A DNA stretch of 55,077 nt, from positions 1 through 55,077 of the forward strand of contig NZ_JADMKV010000027.1 in NCBI RefSeq assembly GCF_015476545.1, in the 5' to 3' direction. The DNA comes from Methylobacter sp. BlB1. Its GTDB lineage: Bacteria; Pseudomonadota; Gammaproteobacteria; Methylococcales; Methylomonadaceae. A model generated the notes under the pieces. That model saw only the letters and a program-made list of their open reading frames with translations, searched no databases and had not been told where the DNA came from. The number at the start of each line of letters is the position of its first letter. Position 1 is the stretch's first letter. This document shows positions 1-7,928 of this stretch, in pieces. A program made the translations under genes and the position numbers.

Positions 1-257
1 CGTTGCGATCGAAGAGAAAAAGCTTGCAAAACGGAGGAGTCCATATATGTGCTGAGCGAAAAGCGAAGCGGATCGGCCGCGATCGATACCCAAAGGGCAC
101 GAGTGCGCTTCACGCTATTCACGGCATCCTACGCGCTGGCATGCCCCTCTTGAGCAGGCCATGAAGGCTAAACTGTTTTCATCGTTCCCACACGCCAGTA
201 TGGCAACGGCCAATGCTGATAACGCCTTACGGCTGGCCGACTACCGTGGTCCACGCG

Positions 258-1283
258 ATGGCTAAAAGCTACCAACCACCCTATACCATTACGCCTTCCA
301 TCATTCGCCTGATCTCCGACATCAGCGAACAGCTCGGGCGATTATCAGTGTTGGAGGGTGAAAAAAACCTCCGTCTTCGCCGTATAAACCGCATTCGCAC
401 CATTCAAGGCTCACTTGCCATTGAGGGCAACACCTTGAGCGAAGACCAGATCACCGCCATTTTGGAAGGCAAGCGGGTTATCGCTCCACCCAAGGAAATT
501 CAGAAAGCCCGCAATGCCATTAAAGCCTACGAACAATTTGAAAGCTGGCAACCGGCCAACGAAAAACAGTTATTGCAGGCACATCAGGTGTTAATGGCTG
601 GTTTGATTGACGATGCTGGCCGCTATCGCAAGGGCAACGTCGGCGTGATGAATGGCGAAGCGGTGGTGCACATGGCACCGCCTGCCAGTCGCGTTAAAAA
701 GCTCATGGGCGATTTGTTTAGCTGGCTGGCCGCCAGTGATCAACACCCGTTAATCACCCGTTCGGTATTCCACTACGAATTCGAGTTCATTCACCCGTTC
801 GCCGATGGCAACGGGCGTATGGGGCGCTTATGGCAAATACTGATCCTGAGCCAGTGGAAGCCGTTGCTCGCTCAGCTACCCGTTGAAAGCATGGTGCACG
901 CGCATCAAAGCGAGTATTACCAGGCGATCAACCTGAGCACGCAAAAGACCGATTCCGCGCCTTTTGTCGAGTTTATGCTGGGCGTGATTTTAGAAACCGT
1001 TCAAAGCACTGCCGGAAACAACACCCAGCAAGTCGGCCAGCAAGTTACCCCGCAAGTCGAGGCATTGATAAAAGCGCTTTTTAGAGTTGATAAGCCGCTG
1101 ACTCGAAACGAATTGCAAACCGATCTAACACTAAAAGACAGGGAATCATTCCGCGAGTGCTACCTGAAACCGGTATTGGATATGGGGCTGATCGAAATGA
1201 CCATTCCCGACAAACCCAACAGTCGATTGCAGCAATATCGCCTCACGGAGCAAGGCCGAAAATTGGCGGGAACGTTCACATAG
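258..1283 (+). CDS. Fic family protein (probable AMPylase) with N-terminal inhibitory motif
   Basis: Fic enzymes transfer AMP or other phospho-groups from nucleotides to hydroxyl side chains of target proteins. The Fic core motif HPFADGNGR is intact at residues 179-187 from this start, with the catalytic His and the phosphate-binding Gly/Asn/Arg. The N-terminal domain carries SLAIEGN (residues 52-58), which fits the S/TxxxE(G/N) inhibitory helix of class II Fic proteins, so basal activity is probably self-restrained. The last ~75 residues look like a winged-helix domain. The reading frame is open from an ATG at 213, but the 15 extra residues look non-native and MAKSYQPPY is the usual style of start; neither start has a strong Shine-Dalgarno. 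No antitoxin gene adjoins it. It has its own terminator just downstream. Target unknown. Confidence 0.9.
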   Translation: MAKSYQPPYTITPSIIRLISDISEQLGRLSVLEGEKNLRLRRINRIRTIQGSLAIEGNTLSEDQITAILEGKRVIAPPKEIQKARNAIKAYEQFESWQPANEKQLLQAHQVLMAGLIDDAGRYRKGNVGVMNGEAVVHMAPPASRVKKLMGDLFSWLAASDQHPLITRSVFHYEFEFIHPFADGNGRMGRLWQILILSQWKPLLAQLPVESMVHAHQSEYYQAINLSTQKTDSAPFVEFMLGVILETVQSTAGNNTQQVGQQVTPQVEALIKALFRVDKPLTRNELQTDLTLKDRESFRECYLKPVLDMGLIEMTIPDKPNSRLQQYRLTEQGRKLAGTFT

Positions 1284-1328
1284 TCGACTGTGCCTATCGA
1301 AAATTAGCGTAATAGAAGCACATAAGAT

Positions 1329-1361
1329 GCAAGGTGAAATCAACTTTCACCTTGCGTTTTT
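1329..1361 (+). terminator. Rho-independent terminator after the Fic gene
   Basis: A perfect 11-bp stem (GCAAGGTGAAA at 1329-1339 and its complement at 1345-1355) with a 5-base loop is followed by GTTTTTC. It lies 46 bases after the Fic stop, before the convergent gene. The T tract is on the plus side only, so it serves the Fic gene. Confidence 0.88.
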
Positions 1362-1415
1362 CATCAATTAAAACGGTACAGGCCGGGTTAAAACACTGTG
1401 TTTTGCAGCAGGTGG

Positions 1416-4289
1416 TCAGGGAGCCGCAGAAGAGTGCGGGACTGTGATAGTCACTGAATCAGTAGCGGCATTTCCTGCTGCATCGGTACACTGAACATTG
1501 GCTGTATATACCCGACCGCTGCCTTGGCCGGAACGTTCAGCCCGCAGTAGCATTTCAAGATTGCCATTGATCTTCCAGTCAGCATCGGTGTTGCCATCGC
1601 CAAGACCATTGACTGTCTCGTTACTGCTGACAGAAACAATTTTGCACACTGGAGGCTGTACGCTGCACCAGTCCGTCGTGTTTGCCTTTATTGTTACTGC
1701 AACCATTTTATGGTTAACCGGCCATAAAACATCGGGCGCGGCTTCCAGACCATTGATCGTAGGCGGCTCATTGTCTGCCGCTTTGATTGCAGCCAGATCC
1801 TGCTCGTCCACCAATCCATCACTATTCATATCCACTGCCGGATTGAATGCGGCATCGCCCACTCTGCTTCCGAGTGAGATTTTGACCAATGCAAAATCGT
1901 CGCAATTCACTACGCCATCGCGATTGGTATCGCCAGGGAGAATTGGATTAACCACATTGCTTTTAACCACGGCATAATTGATTGCCTTGGGATTGTCTGC
2001 CTGGATCACGGTGAACGTCAGTGTATCCGGAGTACCGATCGGCGTCGATAATGGCGGATGCATGACCACTTTGACATTGGCGCTGCCGTTTGCCGGGATA
2101 CTTACCGAGCCTGACGTCAGACTCACCTGATAGTTTTTATCATCCAGTGCTGAAAAGTTAAATTTTGCATCATTCCCATAATTCTTTATCTGAAAAATAT
2201 AAGAAGTATCCTGATCTCGGCTCATATTTACTGCTACGGGCGGAAAAATGGCAAACGACTGCGGTGAGAATTGGGATGCGCGCACACGTTGGAAAGGTTG
2301 CCCACTCGCATCATTGCCCACGGCATAGACTACAAATTCTTGTGTAGGAATGGTCAATTTTCCCAGCAGTTCGCCAACATCAGCATCAGGCGAGTCCAGG
2401 TTGAAAGACTGTATGACTTGCCCGTTCCGCGTCCGAAGTTCGAAAGAGACGGATTGCGGCTTACCTGACATACGTGCGATTGCCTCTTGGGTTTTGCCTA
2501 CAATAGGGAAGCCGGAAATGGGGAAATATCCCTCATGTCCCGGGCGTCCTCCCGGCTCGACAAACCGGAAGGCATTGAACAGCAGATTGCTGTCGCCATT
2601 GACCAGAGCCGAATAATCTCCGCTGCCTTGGATAGAAATGCGCCAATCGCCAGGTTGGGGCGCATCGATTGAGTACACTTTTGCAGATCCTGCTGCCGTC
2701 GGGATAGTCGGTTGCATTACGCCAGTATCATTAGCAGAGACGATACTGCCGTCCGGGCGGATAACAGAAATACTGGAAACGCCGGTACTGGTTACTGAAA
2801 CAGTGATTCGGCTGGTTTGAAGGTCTACAGGGAAGTGGTGATCGACTACAGTAGTGCCCAATGGTCCGGCAACGGCCAAAATATCAGCAGCATTACTGCG
2901 CGCCAGGAGATTCGCTAGTTGCGAAAAGCCTGCGGTTTTGCCTGGTTGCAGGATAAATGTTTGCCCTCCAGAACTATTGGAGATATCGAAGTATGCCGGA
3001 TCATAAGGAGAGCAGTGTCCATAAAGGCCATTAAAAACTTTGACATCCTTCTGTTGCGCAACCGTTTTCACTTGCCCTTCCAAATAAGCATCTTTGGCGC
3101 TCGCATCTGTGTACATGAAGAGTTCTCCTCCGGTTTCTGAGGCCGACAATGCATCATATTCGCCTTTCATCGACAGCTCTGGACAATCACCGCCTCCCCA
3201 TGGAGACAGACTATCCACTGCATTCAGGAAGCGGTCGGCATCGTTTGTAGAGGTCAAAGGTCCCGTAGAAGGATCGTTAAACGGCGACAGGATATAGCGT
3301 GTCGGTTCATCCGGCGTACCATACCGCGAATTCAAAATATTACGAATGTCTGTTTGTACACCATTGATTACTGAACCCATGCTGCCCGTTGTATCTACAG
3401 CAAATGCCAATGAAGGGCCAATTCCAAGCAGACTTTTGAACTCATGCTCACTGACTTGCTCCTTGATCGCACGCAGCGCTTCGACGGTGGCATCTTGCGC
3501 CACAAGGGTCGCAGCCGGGTTATCATCGGCATGAGGAGACACACCAACGGGAACTGGCCCGGCCATTACAAAACAGGTGCTTGAGTCCTTGTTGATACCG
3601 CCATAGCCGCCGGTATGGTCAAAGGAACCGCCGTGGGCACATTTTCTACCAGCCTGATATAAATGTGTCCTGTCCTGGTTAGAGAAATAGCCGCTGGTCA
3701 GGTATGAAGACGTCAAATTGTCCGTAAAGCAAAGATCCAGCGCAGGGGCGTCGGTGCATGTCTGTGCATCCTGTGGCGCAACATTAGCGATAGAGCCTTT
3801 TCCAAGGTCCGGATTGGGCGATGAATTTCCTAGTTCTATCCAGGTACTGTGTGAATAAAAATCCTGCAAGGTATGAAAAGCTTCACCAAGCATTTTTCGG
3901 GCAGAATCCGCATCTTCGTTTTTGAGTGAATCGACGGTTTCCTGGTATAAGTCTTTGATCAGGTCGCTACAGGCCTGTAAATTTTCCGCATCGCAATGCC
4001 GTGCGCTTGTCGAGGGATAATTATTATCCACCGAGGCGTTGGCGTCTGCGATCTGTTCTCGTGCATAATTCATGGTTTTGGTGAGTGGCGTGGCATCGGC
4101 GCCATAACCATATTCGGCATAGAACACGTCGAGCGCATCCCGAGTCATCTGTTTATGGCTTTTTCCACCCGTCGCTGCACCTTTAAGACCGCCGGGAACA
4201 AAGGCTCCGACATCCGCCGGAAGTAGTGTTGTTCCCCAGATCGTTATAACAATAGAGAGCCGGCTAAAATATAATGGCTTATGTATCAC
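1416..4289 (-). CDS. Secreted VWA-domain protein with Het-C-like N-terminus and dockerin-like module
   Basis: A 957-residue secreted protein. A signal-peptide-like hydrophobic stretch opens the sequence. Residues ~25-280 resemble the N-terminal region shared by Het-C and VWA7 proteins (motif LGEAFHTLQDFYSHS). A von Willebrand A domain follows with a MIDAS-type DTTGSMG near residue 300. Beta-rich Ig/Calx-like segments make up the middle. Near 787-837 there is a duplicated calcium-loop module, DTNRDGVVNCDD and DMNSDGLVDEQD, of dockerin type I form, then a final Ig-like domain. The frame is open to an ATG at 4346, but a GTG at 4289 has a perfect AAGGAG six bases upstream, so I take the GTG. It follows a small exported-protein gene by 47 bases and is probably co-transcribed. 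Role unknown; adhesion or matrix binding is a guess. Confidence 0.85.
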   Translation of the reverse strand: MIHKPLYFSRLSIVITIWGTTLLPADVGAFVPGGLKGAATGGKSHKQMTRDALDVFYAEYGYGADATPLTKTMNYAREQIADANASVDNNYPSTSARHCDAENLQACSDLIKDLYQETVDSLKNEDADSARKMLGEAFHTLQDFYSHSTWIELGNSSPNPDLGKGSIANVAPQDAQTCTDAPALDLCFTDNLTSSYLTSGYFSNQDRTHLYQAGRKCAHGGSFDHTGGYGGINKDSSTCFVMAGPVPVGVSPHADDNPAATLVAQDATVEALRAIKEQVSEHEFKSLLGIGPSLAFAVDTTGSMGSVINGVQTDIRNILNSRYGTPDEPTRYILSPFNDPSTGPLTSTNDADRFLNAVDSLSPWGGGDCPELSMKGEYDALSASETGGELFMYTDASAKDAYLEGQVKTVAQQKDVKVFNGLYGHCSPYDPAYFDISNSSGGQTFILQPGKTAGFSQLANLLARSNAADILAVAGPLGTTVVDHHFPVDLQTSRITVSVTSTGVSSISVIRPDGSIVSANDTGVMQPTIPTAAGSAKVYSIDAPQPGDWRISIQGSGDYSALVNGDSNLLFNAFRFVEPGGRPGHEGYFPISGFPIVGKTQEAIARMSGKPQSVSFELRTRNGQVIQSFNLDSPDADVGELLGKLTIPTQEFVVYAVGNDASGQPFQRVRASQFSPQSFAIFPPVAVNMSRDQDTSYIFQIKNYGNDAKFNFSALDDKNYQVSLTSGSVSIPANGSANVKVVMHPPLSTPIGTPDTLTFTVIQADNPKAINYAVVKSNVVNPILPGDTNRDGVVNCDDFALVKISLGSRVGDAAFNPAVDMNSDGLVDEQDLAAIKAADNEPPTINGLEAAPDVLWPVNHKMVAVTIKANTTDWCSVQPPVCKIVSVSSNETVNGLGDGNTDADWKINGNLEMLLRAERSGQGSGRVYTANVQCTDAAGNAATDSVTITVPHSSAAP

Positions 4290-4295
4290 AAGTAT

Positions 4296-4301
4296 CTCCT
4301 T
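4296..4301 (-). promoter_or_regulatory. Shine-Dalgarno that fixes a GTG start
   Basis: AAGGAG on the minus strand, six bases before GTG at 4289. The longer ATG reading at 4346 has no comparable site and would put charged residues ahead of the signal peptide. Confidence 0.75.
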
Positions 4302-4336
4302 CTTAATGATATTTACTGCGAATGACTGGCGATAAA

Positions 4337-4813
4337 CTACCGCCAATTTGTTGTCGACCTTGCCTTGATTGCATCCAGCTCATCTTTCCATATTGCTCTT
4401 TCAGCCTGTGAGATCGATGGATCATGGTAAAGCCGTAATACCGGCGCTTTAGCTTTGTCTTTAAAAAAAGACAGCACCCAGATAGCGGAATTGGTTTCCG
4501 CATTCAAAAGCCCTTTTCCTTGCGCTACATCGGCGCGGATAATGTTGATCAGTACCGGAATATCATCGTCGGTGAGCTGCTTGAAAACCTCGATAACATC
4601 TTCTTCATCCGGCCATTTATAAGGTTTAGTGAGGGAATGGGTGCCAAACGCCCAGGATAGGTTGTCATGTAGCAGTTCGCGTATTTCAACTTCGCGTTGG
4701 GATGTGCCGGCATGATGGGAATTGGCGCTCGCACAACCTTCGCTGATGAATATCGCAGCAGACAGGCAAACAGTTCTTAATAAGCGTAAAAAATTCAAGT
4801 CCTTTATCTCCAT
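4337..4813 (-). CDS. Small exported or lipoprotein-like protein of unknown function
   Basis: 158 residues starting with a hydrophobic stretch and then a Cys in the context EGCAS near residue 27. This is a poor match to a lipobox, because the -3 position is Ser, so lipidation is uncertain. The rest is soluble and helical with acidic and Trp-rich patches, and I recognise no family. It is the first gene of a probable two-gene operon with the VWA protein downstream, which suggests both act in the envelope. Start choice is weak: no good Shine-Dalgarno precedes this ATG. Confidence 0.65.
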   Translation of the reverse strand: MEIKDLNFLRLLRTVCLSAAIFISEGCASANSHHAGTSQREVEIRELLHDNLSWAFGTHSLTKPYKWPDEEDVIEVFKQLTDDDIPVLINIIRADVAQGKGLLNAETNSAIWVLSFFKDKAKAPVLRLYHDPSISQAERAIWKDELDAIKARSTTNWR

Positions 4814-5463
4814 AGGTCAACTAAAGCTATCGTCCTAAAATGAGGAAACGGAAATAGCGCAAATAAAAGCCCGATATCACGCTATCGTAAAATTCCTTGC
4901 TTCTTGATGAGTGGATTTATCTTATTATTCTTGGAAGTGCTGTCTTTTTAAGACAAACATAATTCTTAAGCAAATATTAAGCTTAAAGTTATAGGGATTA
5001 TGATTTGTGTCAAATTGAATTTATGAAAGTGTGATGGAGTTCATATAAAAAAATCCAGTCGTATGATTAATAATGAGATGATTGAGTGGGATACAGTTGT
5101 CATTGCTGGGATAGATTCTGCATGCACTATACTGGTGGCCTATTCTGATTCGGGGCTTTTTCGAGTAGAAGCGTGATTTCTCTTTTAGCGGCTCCTGCTT
5201 TGGAGAAGGCAGTGATAGTTTAGAACTGGTATGTATGAGCGACATTGAACATTGATTTGTCAGTAGTGGAATACTTCAAGATAAAAAACAGCAATAAATC
5301 ACAACACTTTGGCGGGATTCTAAAGGACTGGAACTTACAGAAAAATCTAGCCTCCGAAACATCCAATAGTCCAGTGAAGTCGGCCCAAGCTTGCTAGCCA
5401 TTTTAACGGGTTTTGCCTCAAAATAGCCTCCTCATAATAATCAATAACAGGGACATTTTCGCT
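4814..5463. other. AT-rich intergenic region
   Basis: About 650 bases between divergent units, strongly AT-rich from 4880 to 5060. It presumably holds the promoters of the exported-protein operon (minus) and the beta-helix pseudogene (plus). I see no convincing gene, RNA or hairpin in it. Confidence 0.5.
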
Positions 5464-6300
5464 ATGAGCCAAGCGACTTTGACAATCCGTAATCCGGCTA
5501 TCATCCTGGCAGCCTTAACCATTGAGGCAGATGCCTCCAATCTGATTCTCTCAAACGATGCGACATGGCATGCCGGTGAAGAGTATGACCTCACTGATGT
5601 GACAGTTCAAATTGCAAACGGGGCCACGCTGACGATTGAAAAGGGAGCAAGATTAAAAACGGGCGCTTCGAGGTGTTCGGCGCGCTTAATGCGGTAGGCG
5701 CACCTGATGCGTTAGTTTATTTTCGGGATGTATCTATTGCCATGGCGAACAATGATCCTCTCGCCATCAATGAAGGGCGGATCAATATCGCCTATGCGAA
5801 TATCATCGGTGCATCTTCTTATCTCAGTGGGGCAGGCTATGGTTCCGTTACCCTAACCGATTCAATAGTCAGTTACACCAACTACATGCCCTGTCTGGGC
5901 CTCGGTTATCCCATAGCGGATGCTCATATTGAAAGAAATATCTTCTATCTGTCCGGAGGTATCTCTACCGCTACAAATAATAATGTCTCGGTCTATATCA
6001 AAAAAACGCTTTTGCCGAGCAGATGACTCCTGCGGTTGAGAATAGGGATAGCAGCAGCGGTGCAACGGTTGCAGAAAACAACAGCTTTCTCAGTACGGAT
6101 CGCATGGCCCTCGTTTTAAAAAATGGCTATGGCAGCGATTCCAATTCCGCAGCGATTTCCGCCGCTTCGTTTATCAGTACCTCTCATATTAACGCGCCAT
6201 CGCCGGATGCTCCGAGACTTTTTGCCGGAACTGACGGCAGTGGGGGTGTTGATCTGCTTGACGATGTGGAGCGGCTGCATTTTTCCGACAAATCAATCGC
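5464..6300 (+). pseudogene. Frameshifted beta-helix / calcium-binding surface protein remnant
   Basis: Three reading frames join into one protein if two single-base losses are restored. Frame 1 starts at ATG 5464 (AGGGA upstream) and contains GATLTIEKGARLK, typical of right-handed beta-helix proteins. At the A-run 5655-5659, one extra A would continue as NGRFEVFGALNAVG. At the A-run 6000-6006, one extra A would continue as NAFAEQMTPAVEN. The last recognisable piece, VERLHFSDKSIAL, resembles the segment ending many hemolysin-type repeat proteins, and the frame then runs into the tail of the opposite gene. Both lesions sit in A homopolymers, so sequencing error is possible, but the 3' truncation argues for a real pseudogene. 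Confidence 0.7.
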
Positions 6301-6310
6301 CTTATTGTTT

Positions 6311-6808
6311 TTACTCGCGCTTTTCGGCGGCAGCGTGTTTAGGCGCAGGTTTTTCGATGGCAGCGTGTTTAGGCTCGTGCTTTTCGGCGGCAGCGCGTTT
6401 GGGCTCAGGTTTTTTGGCTGCAGCATGTTTAGGCTCAGGCTTTTTTGCTGCAGCGTGTTTAGGTTCGTGCTTTTCGGTGGCAACAGGCTCTTGCTTTTGC
6501 GTTTTGAAATCCTTATGCGCCACCTTTGCTCCCTCATGAAAACCTTTGATGACCGAACCATTGGCGGGCAGCATTTTTGTGACCATCAAAGAGCTGAACA
6601 CGGCTCCATAGGATAGTCCGTAACAGACGCCATAGACAGTGTTGTCCAATAGCTTGGATGGCGCCGAGACAATTTTGCTTGCCGCTTGTTTGGCCGCTAA
6701 AGCGCCTTTTTTGACTCCAGCCACTACCATGCCGGGTTGATTGTCAGTTTCTGTTGCATCATCGACTGTCGATGTTTCATCGGGTTTGCGAGAGGTTTTT
6801 GTAGCCAT
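6311..6808 (-). CDS. Conserved small protein with Lys/Ala/Pro-rich repeat tail
   Basis: 165 residues. The N-terminal ~40 are polar and charged. A conserved core follows (AGVKKGALAAKQAAS, then VYGVCYGLSYGAVFSSL and KGFHEGAK) with a moderately hydrophobic segment. The final ~55 residues are about five 10-residue repeats of the form KxEPKHAAAK, giving a basic, disordered tail like those of histone H1-like or phasin-type proteins. A second copy of the core lies at 16341-16700 with a nonsense codon, and their upstream regions are also similar. The two copies bracket the HMA_2/ATPase locus. Function unknown; binding to a polymer, membrane or nucleic acid through the tail is a guess. Confidence 0.75.
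   Translation of the reverse strand: MATKTSRKPDETSTVDDATETDNQPGMVVAGVKKGALAAKQAASKIVSAPSKLLDNTVYGVCYGLSYGAVFSSLMVTKMLPANGSVIKGFHEGAKVAHKDFKTQKQEPVATEKHEPKHAAAKKPEPKHAAAKKPEPKRAAAEKHEPKHAAIEKPAPKHAAAEKRE
6329..6478 (-). repeat. In-frame 30-bp tandem repeat, five copies
   Basis: Units begin near 6329, 6359, 6389, 6419 and 6449, each encoding ten residues around EPKHAAA. Unit length is a multiple of three, so copy-number change would keep the frame. The paralogue at 16341-16700 has only one such unit. Confidence 0.85.
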
Positions 6809-7088
6809 TGTTATCTCCCGAACATCAAATTAAAAAATATTTACGTGGGGTGTTTCGATAGGCAAACTTATGTTTTATAGACTGTCCGAAACCTCCTGTT
6901 AGGATAAAAATAACGCTGGCAAGTTCACAAAAATGTAGTTTTACGAGCAATATTGCTTGGTTTGTCTGAGTTATAAACTGAGGTTACGCATGGGCCGTTT
7001 TTTATCCTGTTAGCCGCGCTGGCGGCAGGTCATGAAACCGATCTTCAGTCAACTCGCCGCACCTTGCCGCCTGAATCGTGATGCGTGC

Positions 7089-7183
7089 GTAGGTGCGAAT
7101 TCACTTGTGCCCCTTGCGGGTATTCGCACTTAACCATCTTTAAAAAAATAGCAGCGTTTCGGGTCGAATGAATTCGACCCTAC
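7089..7183. repeat. Dispersed palindromic intergenic element, copy A
   Basis: Bounded by GTAGG and CCTAC. It contains the inverted pair GTGCGAAT / ATTCGCAC around ACTTGTGCCCCTTGCGG, and ends in the perfect palindrome GGGTCGAATGAATTCGACCC. Related copies lie at 13501, 16052, 27366 (partial), 42573 and 52399. The surrounding gap 6809-7432 holds no other gene I can support. Confidence 0.8.
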
Positions 7184-7432
7184 AGTTACCGTCGCGCTGG
7201 CGTTATTTTTTAAACCCGTCTCAGTTCAACCGATGCGTAACATCAGTAAGGAATTTGAAACCAGAGTGAATGATTCCAAACTAATCAATGAACTTCTGGA
7301 ATCCGATTTATCTAAAATATAAATTGATAATCCAGCGATAAGCGATCTTTGGCAATCCGTGCATCGGTTGCGGCAGTTGCAGTTTATTAAAAACTACTGA
7401 AATTTATGAGAAATTGACTACTCATTGAAGCA

Positions 7433-7843
7433 ATGAAAGACGCGGCGCAAGACCTGATCACCGTAATCCACAACAAGGTTCCGAACAGGATTCGCATCCG
7501 GGTGCCGTCGATCAAACATAAGCAGACCTACGCCAACTTACTCAAGCATGACCTGCTCAGTGATGAAAAGGCAAAGGGCATTTATCATGCAGAGCCCAAT
7601 ATTGTGACGGGAACCCTGCTCGTTAAATATCACCCGGCTTACCATAGCGAGGAGGAAGTGGTTCAACTGGTCATGAGAGCCGTCAGTAAACTGCGCAAGG
7701 GAAAGATCGAGATTACTGAGAAACACAAGAACCCTAAGTTGGGCAAAATGGCCCCAGGCGCCTTTTTTACCCGGGAGCTCCTGGTCAATATCGCCGGAAA
7801 TGTCATCGCAGGCGTCTTGGTGGCCGTTATGGCCACACGTTGA
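7433..7843 (+). CDS. HMA_2-type domain protein with C-terminal membrane segment
   Basis: 136 residues. Residues ~8-95 match the pattern shared with the ATPase N-terminus and the 12269 gene: a strand HNKVPNRIRIRVP, then a helix, then NIVTGTLLVKY. This is the ferredoxin-like fold of heavy-metal-associated domain 2, which lacks the CxxC metal site of classical HMA domains; none is present here. The C-terminus has one hydrophobic helix (about residues 112-133), so the domain is probably membrane-tethered. It lies 85 bases before the P-type ATPase in the same direction and is probably in its operon. It may be a partner or regulator of the pump; metal binding cannot be claimed from sequence. Confidence 0.78.
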   Translation: MKDAAQDLITVIHNKVPNRIRIRVPSIKHKQTYANLLKHDLLSDEKAKGIYHAEPNIVTGTLLVKYHPAYHSEEEVVQLVMRAVSKLRKGKIEITEKHKNPKLGKMAPGAFFTRELLVNIAGNVIAGVLVAVMATR

Positions 7844-7928
7844 AAATAAGCAGACGGCGCAACATGCCCCGTCCGGCCCGAGCCGGCTAGACGTGCGACC
7901 GTGAAATCGAATTCTGAAATTTAATTCA

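Noticed and set aside
2-55. C-terminal tail of an upstream gene (VAIEEKKLAKRRSPYMC then stop)
   Set aside because: Only 17 residues and no recognisable family; could be chance.
5021-5245. 74-residue minus-strand frame
   Set aside because: AT-rich, low-complexity translation with no start signal or family resemblance.
6329-6478. CRISPR-like array
   Set aside because: The 30-base units are contiguous with no spacers and encode a protein tail.
7233-7322. 29-codon frame MRNISKEFETRV...
   Set aside because: Its start lies in GCGTAACATCAG, a word that also trails repeat copies B and C, so it is repeat-derived sequence.
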